DNA of 64,000 bases. Origin: Burkholderia mayonis. GTDB taxonomy: Bacteria > Pseudomonadota > Gammaproteobacteria > Burkholderiales > Burkholderiaceae. The notes under the pieces were generated by a model. It was not told the DNA's origin and did not search any database. It was given only the letters and a program-made list of their open reading frames with translations. The stretch spans positions 248,001 to 312,000 of the forward strand of contig NZ_CP013386.1 of the NCBI RefSeq assembly GCF_001523745.2, read 5' to 3'. Shown here piece by piece: positions 1 to 9,878 of the stretch (positions within the stretch are counted from its first letter, which is position 1; every line of letters begins with the position of its first letter). The position numbers and the translations under genes are program-made.

Positions 1-34
1 AATTTTCTAGAACTTTTTTAGAAAGGAGGGCGTG

Positions 35-1456
35 ATGAACGCCGCTGTCATCGATTCCAATTCCTCGCAAGATTACGTCGTCGCCGATATCGCGCTTGCC
101 GGCTGGGGCCGCAAGGAGCTGAACATCGCCGAGACCGAGATGCCCGGCCTCGTGCAGATCCGCGACGAATACAAGGCGCAGCAGCCGCTCAAGGGCGCGC
201 GCATCGCGGGTTCGCTGCACATGACGATCCAGACGGGCGTGCTGATCGAGACGCTGAAGGCGCTCGGCGCCGACGTCCGCTGGGCGTCGTGCAACATCTT
301 CTCGACGCAGGATCACGCGGCGGCCGCGATCGTCGAAGCCGGCACGCCCGTCTTCGCGTTCAAGGGCGAGTCGCTCGACGAATACTGGGAGTTCTCGCAC
401 CGCATCTTCGAATGGCCGAACGGCGAGTTCGCGAACATGATCCTCGACGACGGCGGCGATGCGACGCTGCTCCTCATCCTCGGCGCGAAGGCCGAGCAGG
501 ACCGCTCGGCGATCGCCAAGCCGACCAACGAGGAAGAAGTCGCGCTCTTCAAGTCGATCGCGCGCCACCTCGACATCGACGCGAACTGGTACTCGAAGCG
601 CCTCGCGCACATCAAGGGCGTCACCGAAGAGACGACGACGGGCGTGCACCGCCTGTATCAGATGGAAAAGGACGGCCGCCTGCCGTTCCCGGCGTTCAAC
701 GTGAACGATTCGGTGACGAAGTCGAAGTTCGACAACCTGTACGGCTGCCGCGAGTCGCTCGTCGACGGCATCAAGCGCGCGACCGACGTGATGATCGCGG
801 GCAAGGTTGCGGTGGTCGCGGGCTACGGCGACGTGGGCAAGGGCTGCGCGCAATCGCTGCGCGGCCTTGGAGCTACCGTGTGGATCACGGAAATCGATCC
901 GATCTGCGCACTGCAGGCGGCGATGGAAGGCTACCGCGTCGTGACGATGGAATACGCGGCCGACAAGGCAGACATCTTCGTGACGGCGACCGGCAATTTC
1001 CACGTGATCGGCCACGATCACATGAAGGCGATGCGCCACAACGCGATCGTCTGCAACATCGGCCACTTCGATTCGGAAATCGACGTCGCGTCGACCCGCC
1101 AGTACCAGTGGGAAAACATCAAGCCGCAGGTCGACCACATCATCTTCCCGGACGGCAAGCGCGTGATCCTGCTGGCGGAAGGCCGCCTCGTGAACCTCGG
1201 CTGCGCGACCGGCCACCCGTCGTTCGTGATGTCGAACTCGTTCGCGAACCAGACGCTCGCGCAGATCGAGCTGTTCGTGCGCGGCGAGCAGTACGAGAAC
1301 AAGGTGTACGTGCTGCCGAAGCATCTCGACGAGAAGGTCGCGCGCCTGCACCTCGCGCGCATCGGCGCGCAGCTCTCCGAGCTGTCCGACGATCAGGCGT
1401 CGTACATCGGCGTGCCGAAGGCGGGCCCGTTCAAGCCGGATCACTATCGTTACTGA
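35..1456 (+). CDS. ahcY: S-adenosylhomocysteinase
   Basis: AhcY hydrolyses S-adenosylhomocysteine to adenosine and homocysteine in the cytoplasm, relieving product inhibition of methyltransferases. The 473-residue length is the normal size for the bacterial enzyme with its extra insert. The NAD-binding glycine motif ([10 protein letters not shown], about residue 262) and the C-terminal KPDHYRY tail typical of the family are visible. I start at the ATG at 35, preceded by a strong AAAGGAGG, rather than the GTG one codon earlier. It lies just upstream of metF, which fits a methionine/SAM-cycle group. The left edge of the window cuts away almost all of the upstream regulatory region. Confidence 0.97.
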   Translation: MNAAVIDSNSSQDYVVADIALAGWGRKELNIAETEMPGLVQIRDEYKAQQPLKGARIAGSLHMTIQTGVLIETLKALGADVRWASCNIFSTQDHAAAAIVEAGTPVFAFKGESLDEYWEFSHRIFEWPNGEFANMILDDGGDATLLLILGAKAEQDRSAIAKPTNEEEVALFKSIARHLDIDANWYSKRLAHIKGVTEETTTGVHRLYQMEKDGRLPFPAFNVNDSVTKSKFDNLYGCRESLVDGIKRATDVMIAGKVAVVAGYGDVGKGCAQSLRGLGATVWITEIDPICALQAAMEGYRVVTMEYAADKADIFVTATGNFHVIGHDHMKAMRHNAIVCNIGHFDSEIDVASTRQYQWENIKPQVDHIIFPDGKRVILLAEGRLVNLGCATGHPSFVMSNSFANQTLAQIELFVRGEQYENKVYVLPKHLDEKVARLHLARIGAQLSELSDDQASYIGVPKAGPFKPDHYRY

Positions 1457-1620
1457 TATCTTGATCCGTACCCGGCGCGCGGGCGCCGGGCGGCCGCTCG
1501 CCTGACGTCCGCCGCGCGCGGCGCGTCGGCGGGCGAAGTGCGCCGCCCGACGCGTCGTGCGTTCTCATCTTCCGGGGCGGCCGCACCCGGCCGGATCGTC
1601 AACCGCAGAAGGAGCTTCAC

Positions 1621-1974
1621 ATGACCGTCATCCTGACCTGGATCATCAACGCGCTCGCGCTCTTGATCATCACGTACCTCGTGCCGTCGATCCACATCAA
1701 GAGCTTCGGCACGGCGCTCATCGTCGCGGTCGTGCTGGGCCTCATCAATGCGGTGATCCGGCCGATCCTGATCCTGCTCACGCTGCCCGTGACGATCGTC
1801 ACGCTCGGCCTCTTCATCCTCGTCGTGAACGCGCTGTGCTTCTGGCTCGCGGCGTCGCTGCTGAAGGGTTTCGAAGTGTCGGGATTCTGGTCCGCGTTCT
1901 TCGGTTCGATCCTGTACAGCATCGTGTCATGGCTGCTGTCCGCCCTGATCTTCGGTCAGCGCAACATCGGCTGA
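1621..1974 (+). CDS. Small holin-like integral membrane protein (PF04020/YvlD type)
   Basis: A 117-residue very hydrophobic protein with about four membrane helices and short charged loops. Sequence features such as GLINAVIRPILILLTLP and the glycine-rich segments match the 'phage holin family' membrane proteins (PF04020), which in most genomes are chromosomal and not phage lytic genes. Function is unknown. It sits between ahcY and metF, 18 bases before metF, and is preceded by AGAAGGAG, so co-transcription with metF is likely. No other phage genes are nearby. Confidence 0.85.
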   Translation: MTVILTWIINALALLIITYLVPSIHIKSFGTALIVAVVLGLINAVIRPILILLTLPVTIVTLGLFILVVNALCFWLAASLLKGFEVSGFWSAFFGSILYSIVSWLLSALIFGQRNIG

Positions 1975-1992
1975 CGGGGTGATCCCTGAATC

Positions 1993-2823
1993 ATGAACCC
2001 GATCGAACTTTCCTTTGAATTCTTTCCGCCGAAGACGGCGGAAGGCGTCGACAAGCTGCGCGCGACGCGCGCGCAGCTCGCGCCGCTCAAGCCGAAATTC
2101 GTGTCCGTCACGTTCGGCGCGGGCGGCTCGACACAGCAAGGCACGCTCGACACCGTGCTCGACATGCAGAAGGCGGGGCTCGAAGCCGCGCCGCACCTGT
2201 CTTGCATCGGCTCGTCGAAGGACAGCCTGCGCGCGATTCTCGACCAGTACCGCTCGCACGGCATCCGCCACATCGTCGCGCTGCGCGGCGATTTGCCGTC
2301 CGGCATGGGCGAGGTGGGCGAGCTGCGCTATGCGTCCGAGCTCGTCAGCTTCATCCGCGCCGAGCACGGCGACTGGTTCCGGATCGAAGTCGCCGCCTAT
2401 CCGGAGTACCACCCGCAGGCCCGCTCGCCGAAGGCCGATCTCGAGAACTTCGTGCGCAAGGTGAAGGCGGGGGCGAACGCCGCGATCACGCAGTACTTCT
2501 ACAATGCGGACGCGTACTTCCGCTTCGTCGAAGACGCGGCGAAGCTCGGCGTCGACGTGCCGATCGTGCCCGGCATCATGCCGATCACGAACTTCTCGCA
2601 GCTCATGCGCTTTTCCGAGATGTGCGGCGCGGAAGTGCCGCGCTGGGTCGCGCGCCGGCTCGAGAGCTTCGGCGACGACAAGGACTCGATCCGCGCATTC
2701 GGCGCGGACGTCGTCACGGGTCTTTGCCGGCGACTGATCGACGCGGGCGTGCCCGGTCTGCACTTCTACACGCTGAACGGCGCGGCGGCGACGAAGCTCG
2801 TCTGCGAGCGGCTGGGTCTCTGA
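1993..2823 (+). CDS. metF: 5,10-methylenetetrahydrofolate reductase
   Basis: MetF reduces 5,10-methylene-THF to 5-methyl-THF using FAD and NADH, supplying the methyl group for methionine synthesis. The 276-residue protein begins with SFEFFPPKT, the family N-terminal motif carrying the catalytic glutamate, and keeps the TFGAGGST and GDLP folate/FAD-site motifs and the PGIMPI strand near residue 195. Length is normal for the bacterial single-domain enzyme. It follows the small membrane gene closely and ends just before a strong terminator at 2863, so it is probably the last gene of the ahcY group. Confidence 0.97.
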   Translation: MNPIELSFEFFPPKTAEGVDKLRATRAQLAPLKPKFVSVTFGAGGSTQQGTLDTVLDMQKAGLEAAPHLSCIGSSKDSLRAILDQYRSHGIRHIVALRGDLPSGMGEVGELRYASELVSFIRAEHGDWFRIEVAAYPEYHPQARSPKADLENFVRKVKAGANAAITQYFYNADAYFRFVEDAAKLGVDVPIVPGIMPITNFSQLMRFSEMCGAEVPRWVARRLESFGDDKDSIRAFGADVVTGLCRRLIDAGVPGLHFYTLNGAAATKLVCERLGL

Positions 2824-2862
2824 CGCCGGCTGGCGCGCAGGCGGCGCGTCAGCGAGTACGAC

Positions 2863-2895
2863 GAGGCGAAACCTTTCGGTTTCGCCTCTTTTTTT
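2863..2895 (+). terminator. Rho-independent terminator after metF
   Basis: An 11-bp perfect stem (GAGGCGAAACC / GGTTTCGCCTC) with a TTTC loop is followed by a run of eight T residues. It lies 40 bases past the metF stop, in the right orientation to end ahcY-metF transcription. Confidence 0.93.
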
Positions 2896-2964
2896 GCCCG
2901 AATTTCCGTGTTCGATCGACAGGCGCGGCGCGCAACGAAGCGCCGCCGCGCCACTGCACGCCGT

Positions 2965-4455
2965 TCATGCCTGCGCGCGAACGAGCGGCGGCCGCTTGTC
3001 GAACCACGGGCGCGCGAGCTCGAGCTGGCGCGCGAGCTTGAAGAGCCGGGCGTCGTCGCCGTGGCGCGCGACGAACTGAACGCCGACCGGCAATCCGCGC
3101 GGCGTCCAATGCAGCGGCACCGACATCGCCGGCTGCCCGGTCAGATTGAAGAGCTCGGTGCAGCCCGCCCACGCGAACGCCTTCTGCGACGCCTCCGCGA
3201 GCATCCGCTTCAGCAGCGGCTTCACCGGCAGCACGCCGAGCATCTCCATCTGCCGCGTCTCGAACGGCGTCGGCTGCATCTCGCCGATCTTGATCGGCGG
3301 CGCGGCAAGCGTCGCGCACAAGATCACGTCGTAGCGCGATACGAGGCCCGCGACGCGCGCGGTGATCTGCCGCTGCAGCTCGAGCATGTGCGGCAGCCGC
3401 TCGCGCGCGAGCCGGCGGCCGACCTGCGCCATCGCCCAGGTCGCGGGCTCGAATTCGGCGCGCGCGGGCTTGCGTCCGGTGATGTTTTCCGCGCCGAGCA
3501 CGAGCTCGTCGGCGATCGTCGCCCAGATCGTCAGGAACACTTCGTTGACCTGCGCGAAGTCGAGATTGAGCGACGTCGGCTCGACGATATGCCCGAGCGA
3601 CGCGGCAAGCGACGCAGCCCCGTCGAGCGCGTCGAGCACGTCGGCGGACAGCGCCGGCGCGAGCATCGGGTCCGTCACATAGCCGATCTTGAGCGCGGGC
3701 GGTGGCGCGTCGAGCGCGCCGAGGTACGCGTCGGGCGCGCCGGCGGCATCGAGCCGGCCCGGTGCGGCCCGTCCCGTCGTGATGTCGAGGAGGAGCGCGC
3801 TGTCACGCACGCTGCGCGAGACTGCATGCTCGACGACGATTTCGCCCGGCACGGGCCACGGCGCGAGCGCCGGATCGCGCGACGGCTTGAAGCCGAACAG
3901 CCCGCAGCACGACGCGGGAATCCGGATCGAGCCGCCGCCGTCGGACGCGTGCGCGAGCGGCACGATGCCCGCGGCCACGGCCGCCGCGGAGCCGCCGCTG
4001 GAGCCGCCTGGCGTGTGATCGAGATTCCAAGGGTTGCGGCACGCGCCGAACAGCGCGGGCTCGGTGTACGGCATCTGCCCGAGTTCGGACGTGTTGGTCT
4101 TGCCGAAGATGTTGAGCCCGGCCGCCTTCGTCCGGGCGACGAGCGGCGAATCTTCGGCCGGCACGTAGTGGCGATAGTGGCGGCTGCCGAGCGACAGCGG
4201 CAGCCCGCCCACCGCGGAGCCGAGATCCTTGACGAGATACGGCACGCCGGCGAGCGGCCCGTCGAGCGCGCCATTCGTCGCGCGGTCGCGCGCGGCTGCG
4301 TAGTCGTTCAGCACGATTGCGTTGAGCGCCGGATTGAGCGCTTCCGCGCGGCCGATCGCGGCATCGAGCAGCTCGCGCGCGCTGGCTTCGCGCCGCGCGA
4401 CGAGCTGCGCGAGACCGATTGCGTCGTGAGACAGATAGTCGGACTGCACGGTCAT
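2965..4455 (-). CDS. Amidase-signature family amidase
   Basis: A 496-residue amidase-signature enzyme that hydrolyses C-N amide bonds. The catalytic Ser-cisSer-Lys set is visible: the lysine in PYLVKDLG (about residue 93), the cis-serine in the [12 protein letters not shown] stretch (about 155) and the nucleophilic serine in [11 protein letters not shown] (about 175). The PYLVKDL context resembles 6-aminohexanoate-cyclic-dimer hydrolase-like members, but the substrate cannot be told from sequence. It reads leftward and converges on metF. The hydrolase gene on its right is on the same strand about 110 bases upstream, so loose co-transcription is possible. Confidence 0.92.
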   Translation of the reverse strand: MTVQSDYLSHDAIGLAQLVARREASARELLDAAIGRAEALNPALNAIVLNDYAAARDRATNGALDGPLAGVPYLVKDLGSAVGGLPLSLGSRHYRHYVPAEDSPLVARTKAAGLNIFGKTNTSELGQMPYTEPALFGACRNPWNLDHTPGGSSGGSAAAVAAGIVPLAHASDGGGSIRIPASCCGLFGFKPSRDPALAPWPVPGEIVVEHAVSRSVRDSALLLDITTGRAAPGRLDAAGAPDAYLGALDAPPPALKIGYVTDPMLAPALSADVLDALDGAASLAASLGHIVEPTSLNLDFAQVNEVFLTIWATIADELVLGAENITGRKPARAEFEPATWAMAQVGRRLARERLPHMLELQRQITARVAGLVSRYDVILCATLAAPPIKIGEMQPTPFETRQMEMLGVLPVKPLLKRMLAEASQKAFAWAGCTELFNLTGQPAMSVPLHWTPRGLPVGVQFVARHGDDARLFKLARQLELARPWFDKRPPLVRAQA

Positions 4456-4567
4456 CTCCCGTGGTGACGAGCGGCTACCGATTCGGAATTCGGAATGCGG
4501 AATTCGGAACGGGTGAAGCGGCGCCCGCGCCCGCGCATCGCGCGCGGGTGCGGCGATTGCATGCAGC

Positions 4568-5260
4568 TTACAGATGTTCGGTGAGGAACGTCAGCGTGCG
4601 GCCGTGCGCGAGCGCCGCCGCGCGCTGGTCGTACGTCGCGCGATCCGAGCAGTTGAAGCCGTGCTGCGCGTCCGGATACAGGTAGAACTCGGCGTTCGCG
4701 CGGCCGGCGAACGCGGCCTTCACGTTGTCGACTGCATCGGGCGGGATCGACTGGTCGTGGCCCGCGTAGTGGAAGAGGATCGGCTGCGCGATCTTCGCCG
4801 CGACGTCGACATGATTCTGGATGCCGCCGCCGTAATACGCGACCGCGACGTCGACGTGCTGCCGCGCCGCGGCGAGATACGCGAGGCGCCCGCCGAAACA
4901 ATAGCCGATCGCGGCGAGCTTGCCCGCGACCTCGGGGCGCGCACGCAGCGCCGCGGCGACCGCGCCGATGTCGGCGACCGCCTGCGCGACGTCGGTCTTC
5001 TGAAGCAACTCGATGCCTTTTTCGCGGTCCGCGCCCTCGTAGCCGAGCTCGACGCGCGGCTGCGTGCGCCAGAACACGTCGGGCGCGAGCGCGACGTAGC
5101 CGTCGGCCGCGTACTGGTCGGCGACCGAGCGAATGTGGCTGTTGACGCCGAAGATCTCCTGAATGATGACGACGGCCGGGCCCTTGCCGCGCTTGGGCAG
5201 CGCGAGATAGCCGCCGAACGCGTCGTTGCCTGCGGGGATGTCGATCCATTGCGAAGCCAT
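4568..5260 (-). CDS. Dienelactone hydrolase family protein
   Basis: A 230-residue alpha/beta hydrolase of the dienelactone hydrolase family. The cysteine nucleophile is in GYCFGG (about residue 123), with the acid in AGHDQSIP and the histidine in DAQHGFNC, giving the Cys-Asp-His triad of the family. There is no signal peptide, so it is cytoplasmic. True dienelactone hydrolases act in chlorocatechol breakdown. With no catechol-degradation genes beside it, this is better called a general carboxymethylenebutenolidase-like esterase. It is divergent from the nitronate monooxygenase-like gene at 5545. Confidence 0.9.
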   Translation of the reverse strand: MASQWIDIPAGNDAFGGYLALPKRGKGPAVVIIQEIFGVNSHIRSVADQYAADGYVALAPDVFWRTQPRVELGYEGADREKGIELLQKTDVAQAVADIGAVAAALRARPEVAGKLAAIGYCFGGRLAYLAAARQHVDVAVAYYGGGIQNHVDVAAKIAQPILFHYAGHDQSIPPDAVDNVKAAFAGRANAEFYLYPDAQHGFNCSDRATYDQRAAALAHGRTLTFLTEHL

Positions 5261-5544
5261 GCTGATCTCCTGGCAAAGCAGGACCGGTAACGGTCCTGAC
5301 GGTGAATGTAAAAGCGGGACTCAGTGTGCCATCAAACCTTCGTCGATGCAGTGCCGAGCGATGCCCGCGCAACGCCCGTGCCCGATGTGTTCGCGCGAGC
5401 CTTCTCGCCGCGCGATCGGATCGATCTGGATTATTCATTTTTCAGTGCCGTCGCGCGCGGTTACAGTCGTTGCATCGGTCGTTCGATCCCGCCCGTCTCC
5501 CGCGTGACCGCATCCGCATCCCTGCATCCATTCGAGGATTCGCC

Positions 5545-6645
5545 ATGACTTCCCGCATTGCCCCGACTCCGTTCTCCGCCCGCTTCGAATTGCGCCTGCC
5601 GCTCGTGCAGGCGCCGATGGTCGGCGCGACGACGCCCTCACTCGTCGCGGCCGCGTCCAATGCCGGCGCGCTCGGCAGCCTGGGCGGCGCGTCGTTCGCG
5701 CCCGACAGGCTCGCCGCCGAGATCGCCGCGGTGCGCGCGGCGACGAGCCGTCCGTTCGCCGTGAATCTGTTCGTGCTGCCCGACGCGCATCCGGACGACG
5801 CGACCGTGCGTCGCGCGCTTGCCGCGATCGACCCATTGCGCGCGCAGTTCGGGCTGCCGCCCGGTGCGCCGCCCGCGCGCTACGCGCCCGACTTTCGCGC
5901 GCAGCTCGATGCGCTCGTCGACGCGCGCGTGCCGGTTGCGAGCTTCACGTTCGGCGTGCTCGACAAGGAAGACGTCGCGCGGCTGCAGGCGGCGGGCACG
6001 TACGTGATCGGCACCGCGACGCACGTCGCCGAAGGCCTCGCGTGGCAGGCGGCGGGCGCCGACGCGATCTGCGCGCAGGGCGCGGAAGCGGGCGGCCATC
6101 GCGGCACGTTCATCGGCTCGGCCGAAGACGCGCTCGTCGGCACGATGGCGCTCGTGCCGCAGCTCGTCGACGCGACCGGCCTGCCGGTGCTCGCGGCGGG
6201 CGGCATCATGGACGGACGCGGGATCGCCGCCGCGCTTGTGCTCGGCGCGCAGGCGGCGCAGCTCGGCACCGCGTTCCTCACGTGCGCGGAAAGCGCGATC
6301 CCCGCGTGCTGGAAGGCACGCCTGCTCGCGAGCGACGACACGTCGACGGCCGTCACGCGCGCGATCACGGGCCGGCATGCACGCGGCATCCGCAACGCGC
6401 TGATGGCGCAACTGACCGAGCGACTCGATTCGGTCGCGCCGTACCCGATGCAAAACGCGCTGACGCAAGAGCTGCGGCAAGCAGCCGCGCGCGCAGGCGA
6501 CGCCGAGTATCTGTCGCTGTGGTCCGGCCAGGGCGCACCGCTCGGCAAGCACCGCGACGCCGCACAAACGACCGCGCAACTGATCGATGCGCTCGACTCG
6601 GAGTGGCGCGCGACGCTTTCGCGCCACATTATTTCGGTTGACTGA
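5545..6645 (+). CDS. Nitronate monooxygenase / 2-nitropropane dioxygenase-like FMN enzyme
   Basis: A 366-residue TIM-barrel flavoprotein of the NPD family, which oxidises alkyl nitronates such as propionate-3-nitronate using FMN and oxygen. Seen are the N-terminal PLVQAPMVGA strand, the GAEAGGHRG motif near residue 186 with the histidine used in class I enzymes, and AGGIMDGRGI plus GAQAAQLGTAFL that bind FMN phosphate. I start at the ATG at 5545, preceded by GAGGA, because the upstream in-frame extension lacks family similarity. It stands alone, with a 440-base gap behind it. Confidence 0.9.
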   Translation: MTSRIAPTPFSARFELRLPLVQAPMVGATTPSLVAAASNAGALGSLGGASFAPDRLAAEIAAVRAATSRPFAVNLFVLPDAHPDDATVRRALAAIDPLRAQFGLPPGAPPARYAPDFRAQLDALVDARVPVASFTFGVLDKEDVARLQAAGTYVIGTATHVAEGLAWQAAGADAICAQGAEAGGHRGTFIGSAEDALVGTMALVPQLVDATGLPVLAAGGIMDGRGIAAALVLGAQAAQLGTAFLTCAESAIPACWKARLLASDDTSTAVTRAITGRHARGIRNALMAQLTERLDSVAPYPMQNALTQELRQAAARAGDAEYLSLWSGQGAPLGKHRDAAQTTAQLIDALDSEWRATLSRHIISVD

Positions 6646-7088
6646 CGAATCGGCCGGCGCGACAAAAACGCGCGCCGCCCGCGTTGTCCGACACGCTCTG
6701 TTCACCGAATTATTTCAACCGGAAGACATTGATTAAAAACATGATTGAAATCGCTTTCCCAATCATTAATTGCGCCTTTCATTTCCTCATCCGAATTGGC
6801 GGAAACCCTTACGTTTAGCGGGTTTGCGGCCGATCGGACCAGGTTCGCCGCAAGCGCGACATCGGTAGTCGTCCCAGTTCTCTAAAAACGTCCCACTTAT
6901 TAATTTGATCGCCTACACTTGCGCGCAAGCACGTGAGGGCCGCCCCGCATGCGGTGCATCGCGCGCTTGATTGGTGCAAGTGCATAAACCAATGCAGCCG
7001 GCGAATCGTCCAGTGATTTTTTGTCGAACACGAGGATCGGTGCGGGGCGTCGGTGAAGGCGTTTTTTGGATTGAAACTGGAGACTTCC
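6646..7088. other. Intergenic stretch without a gene
   Basis: About 440 bases separate the nitronate monooxygenase-like gene and the amino-acid binding protein. The first half is relatively A+T rich for this genome (around 6720-6790). No convincing reading frame, RNA or terminator was seen. It presumably contains the promoter and leader of the downstream abundant periplasmic protein. Confidence 0.5.
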
Positions 7089-8231
7089 ATGAATATCAAG
7101 ATGCAAAAGCTGCTGCCGATCAGCGCGGCAGCTATGCTGTTGGCTGCAGCCGCCACGAACGCCGCTGCCGACCAGATCGTCAAGATCGGCCACGTCGCAC
7201 CGTTGACGGGCGGGATCGCCCACCTCGGCAAAGACAACGAAAACGGCGCGCGTCTCGCGGTCGAGGAGATCAATGCGAAGGGTCTCACGATCGGCGGCCA
7301 GAAGATCACGCTCCAGCTCGATGCACAGGACGACGCGGCCGACCCGCGTACCGCGACGCAGGTTGCGCAGAAGCTTGTCGACGACAAGGTCGTCGCCGTG
7401 GTCGGCCACCTGAACTCGGGCACGTCGATCCCGGCGTCGAAGATCTACAGCGATGCGGGCATCGTGCAGATCTCGCCGTCGGCGACGAATCCGGCTTATA
7501 CGCAGCAAGGCTTCAAGACGACCTACCGCGTCGTCGCGACCGACGCACAGCAAGGTCCGGCGCTCGCCAACTACGCGCGCTCGAAGGGCATCAAGAGTGT
7601 CGCCGTCGTCGATGATTCGACCGCGTACGGCCAGGGCCTCGCGAACGAATTCGAGAAGAAGGCGAAGGCGCTCGGCCTGAAGGTGGTGTCGCACGACGCG
7701 ACGAACGACAAGGCGGTCGACTTCCGCGCGATCCTGACGAAGATCAAGGGTGAAAATCCGGATGCCGTGATGTACGGCGGCATGGACGCGACGGGCGGCC
7801 CGTTCGCGAAGCAGGCGAAGCAGCTCGGCCTGCGCGCGAAGATCCTTGCGGGCGACGGCGTCTGCACGGAAAAGCTGTCGGACCTGGCGGGCGATGCGAC
7901 CGACAACGTCGTGTGCTCGGAAGCGGGCGCGTCGCTCGAGAAGATGCCGGGCGGTGCGGCGTTCAGGGCGAAGTACGAGAAGCGCTTCGGCCAGCCGATC
8001 CAGATCTACGCGCCGTTTACGTATGACGCGGTGTACATCATCGTCGACGCGATGAAGCGCGCGAACTCGACCGATCCGGCGAAGATCCTCGCGGCGATGC
8101 CGAAGACGAACTACACGGGCGTGATCGGCACGACGACCTTCGATTCGAAGGGCGATCTGCAGCACGGCGTGATTTCGCTGTACGACTACAAGAACGGCAA
8201 GAAGACGTTCCTGGACGAAGTCAAGATGTAA
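7089..8231 (+). CDS. Branched-chain amino-acid ABC transporter periplasmic binding protein
   Basis: A 380-residue LivJ/LivK-type periplasmic binding protein. The first 26 residues form a signal peptide (lysines, a hydrophobic stretch, then AAA before DQIVKIGH). The mature start, IVKIGHVAPLTGGIAHLGKD, is typical of type I periplasmic ligand-binding proteins for leucine, isoleucine and valine. GGAG lies before the ATG at 7089. The gene is solitary: no LivHMGF membrane or ATPase genes adjoin it, so it must use a transporter encoded elsewhere. A strong terminator follows directly. Confidence 0.93.
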   Translation: MNIKMQKLLPISAAAMLLAAAATNAAADQIVKIGHVAPLTGGIAHLGKDNENGARLAVEEINAKGLTIGGQKITLQLDAQDDAADPRTATQVAQKLVDDKVVAVVGHLNSGTSIPASKIYSDAGIVQISPSATNPAYTQQGFKTTYRVVATDAQQGPALANYARSKGIKSVAVVDDSTAYGQGLANEFEKKAKALGLKVVSHDATNDKAVDFRAILTKIKGENPDAVMYGGMDATGGPFAKQAKQLGLRAKILAGDGVCTEKLSDLAGDATDNVVCSEAGASLEKMPGGAAFRAKYEKRFGQPIQIYAPFTYDAVYIIVDAMKRANSTDPAKILAAMPKTNYTGVIGTTTFDSKGDLQHGVISLYDYKNGKKTFLDEVKM

Positions 8232-8259
8232 CCGTCTGCGCGGCTGACGGAGGGGGCGG

Positions 8260-8296
8260 GGCGCGCATGCCGAAAGGCGTGCGCGCCTCGTTTTTT
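8260..8296 (+). terminator. Rho-independent terminator after the amino-acid binding protein
   Basis: A 12-bp stem (GGCGCGCATGCC with GGCGTGCGCGCC, one G-T pair) and a GAAA tetraloop are followed by TCG and six T residues, 28 bases past the stop codon. Confidence 0.9.
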
Positions 8297-8364
8297 GAGA
8301 GGAAGAAAGAGGACAAGCGGAGCGGGTGATCGGGCGAATGCCTCGGAGGCTTGCCGGCGCCGGA

Positions 8365-9576
8365 TCAGATCTTCAGCCGGCTCAGCACTTTCGGCGCGAC
8401 GCTCGCGACGAGCGCCGCACACAGCGCGACGATCGACAGCCCGACTGAAAGATTGGCCGCCTGCGCGACCGCGCCGATCACGACCGGCCCGAACAGCAGC
8501 CCGAAGTACGCGAGCCCCGCAACGTGCGCGAGCCCTTCGGCCGCGTGGATGCCTTCGACCCGCGCGGCGGCGGCGAACAGCACGGGCATCATATTGGCGA
8601 GGCCGAGGCCCATCAGCGTGAAGCCCGCCAGTGCAACGAGCGGATACGGCAGCGCGAGCGCGCCGATCATGCCGACGCACGCGAGCGTCGCGCTCGCGCA
8701 GACGAGGTGCGGCGCGCCGAAGCGTGCGCGGACCGCATCGCCCGCGAAACGCGCGGCGGCCATGCCGCCCGAGAACGCCGCGTACGCCGCGCTCGAGAAC
8801 GCCGGCGACGCGGATACGACGTCGCGCATGTAAACAGTCGCCCAGTCGTACATCGCGCCTTCGGCGATCAGCGCGATGAGCGCGATCGCGCCAAGCGCCC
8901 ACAGCGGGGTCGAACGCCAGCGGTTCGCGCGCGGGCCGCCGGCCGCGGCGGCATCGGCGTGCGGCACGTGCGGCAGCACTGCCGGGCATGCGACGACGAG
9001 CACGAGCGCGCTCGCGAGCGCGGCGAACGCGAGATGCGCGGCGCTCGCCATGCCGGCCGACAGCAGCGCGCCGCCCGCGGCGGCGCCCGCCATTCCGCCG
9101 ACGCTGAACATCCCGTGCAGCATCGACATGATCGGCTTGTCGAACGCCGATTCGACCGCGCTCGCCTCGGCGTTCATCGCAACGTCGAGCGTCGCCATCG
9201 AGAAGCCGAACAACACGAGCACCGCGAGCAGCAGCGGGTAGGACGGCACGACGAGGATCAGCGCGCCGCATGCGGACATCGCGAGGCCGCCCGCCAGGCA
9301 CGCGGTGCGGGAGCCGACGCGCGCGATCCAGCGCGCGTTGGTCGTCATCGCGACGATCGAGCCGATCGCGGCCGCGAGGAGTGCGAACGACAGCAGCGCG
9401 GGCGACAACGCGAACTTGTCTCGCACGGTCGGTACGTGCACGCCCCACGACGCATACATCATGCCGGCGACGAAGAAGAGCGCCATCGTCGCCGCCCGCG
9501 CGCGCTGGCGGGCGGATGCCGGAAGCCGGCGATGGATGGAGGCGGGCGAAGCGAGATCGGGCGACTGATCGGACAC
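8365..9576 (-). CDS. MFS transporter
   Basis: A 403-residue major facilitator superfamily carrier with about 12 predicted membrane helices and a charged, alanine-rich cytoplasmic N-terminus. The segment MMYASWGVHVPTVRDKFALS in helix 1 and the GFSMATLDVAMNAEA stretch in helix 4-5 resemble the YbjJ/fucose-permease-like subgroup of MFS proteins, whose substrates are mostly unknown. It converges on the binding-protein gene and has no obvious partner. Substrate and direction are not predictable. Confidence 0.88.
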   Translation of the reverse strand: MSDQSPDLASPASIHRRLPASARQRARAATMALFFVAGMMYASWGVHVPTVRDKFALSPALLSFALLAAAIGSIVAMTTNARWIARVGSRTACLAGGLAMSACGALILVVPSYPLLLAVLVLFGFSMATLDVAMNAEASAVESAFDKPIMSMLHGMFSVGGMAGAAAGGALLSAGMASAAHLAFAALASALVLVVACPAVLPHVPHADAAAAGGPRANRWRSTPLWALGAIALIALIAEGAMYDWATVYMRDVVSASPAFSSAAYAAFSGGMAAARFAGDAVRARFGAPHLVCASATLACVGMIGALALPYPLVALAGFTLMGLGLANMMPVLFAAAARVEGIHAAEGLAHVAGLAYFGLLFGPVVIGAVAQAANLSVGLSIVALCAALVASVAPKVLSRLKI

Positions 9577-9878
9577 GGAAGGAAGGCTCGGCGGGAGACG
9601 GGGTGAGATCAGGGGGAGATTGGGTGGGAACGGCGCGCGAAGCTTACGCGGCGTTTAGCAAAACAGCGCAGATTCTAGCGGAGCGCGTCGCGTCTTGCTT
9701 GCGCTTGCCGGGTTGCGCGCGATGCGTCGGCGAGTGCATGCTTGGCGTGCGCCGCCGCCGTTGGCTTGAGGGCCCGCCGATCGCACCTGCCGGGCGCGCC
9801 GACGCGTTCGGCGCGCCCGGCCCGGACGGACGCCGGTCCGGCCCGAGCGTTTCACCCCCGCATGCGAGGATCACACAC

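Noticed and set aside
1..34. Possible SAH riboswitch before ahcY
   Set aside because: Such riboswitches can precede ahcY, but only 34 bases are in the window, too few to recognise one.
1466..1490. Hairpin in the ahcY 3' region as a terminator
   Set aside because: G+C-rich self-complementarity without a T tract; not a Rho-independent terminator.
1621..1974. Phage remnant suggested by a 'holin' name
   Set aside because: PF04020 membrane proteins are ordinary chromosomal genes; no integrase, terminase or other phage gene is adjacent.
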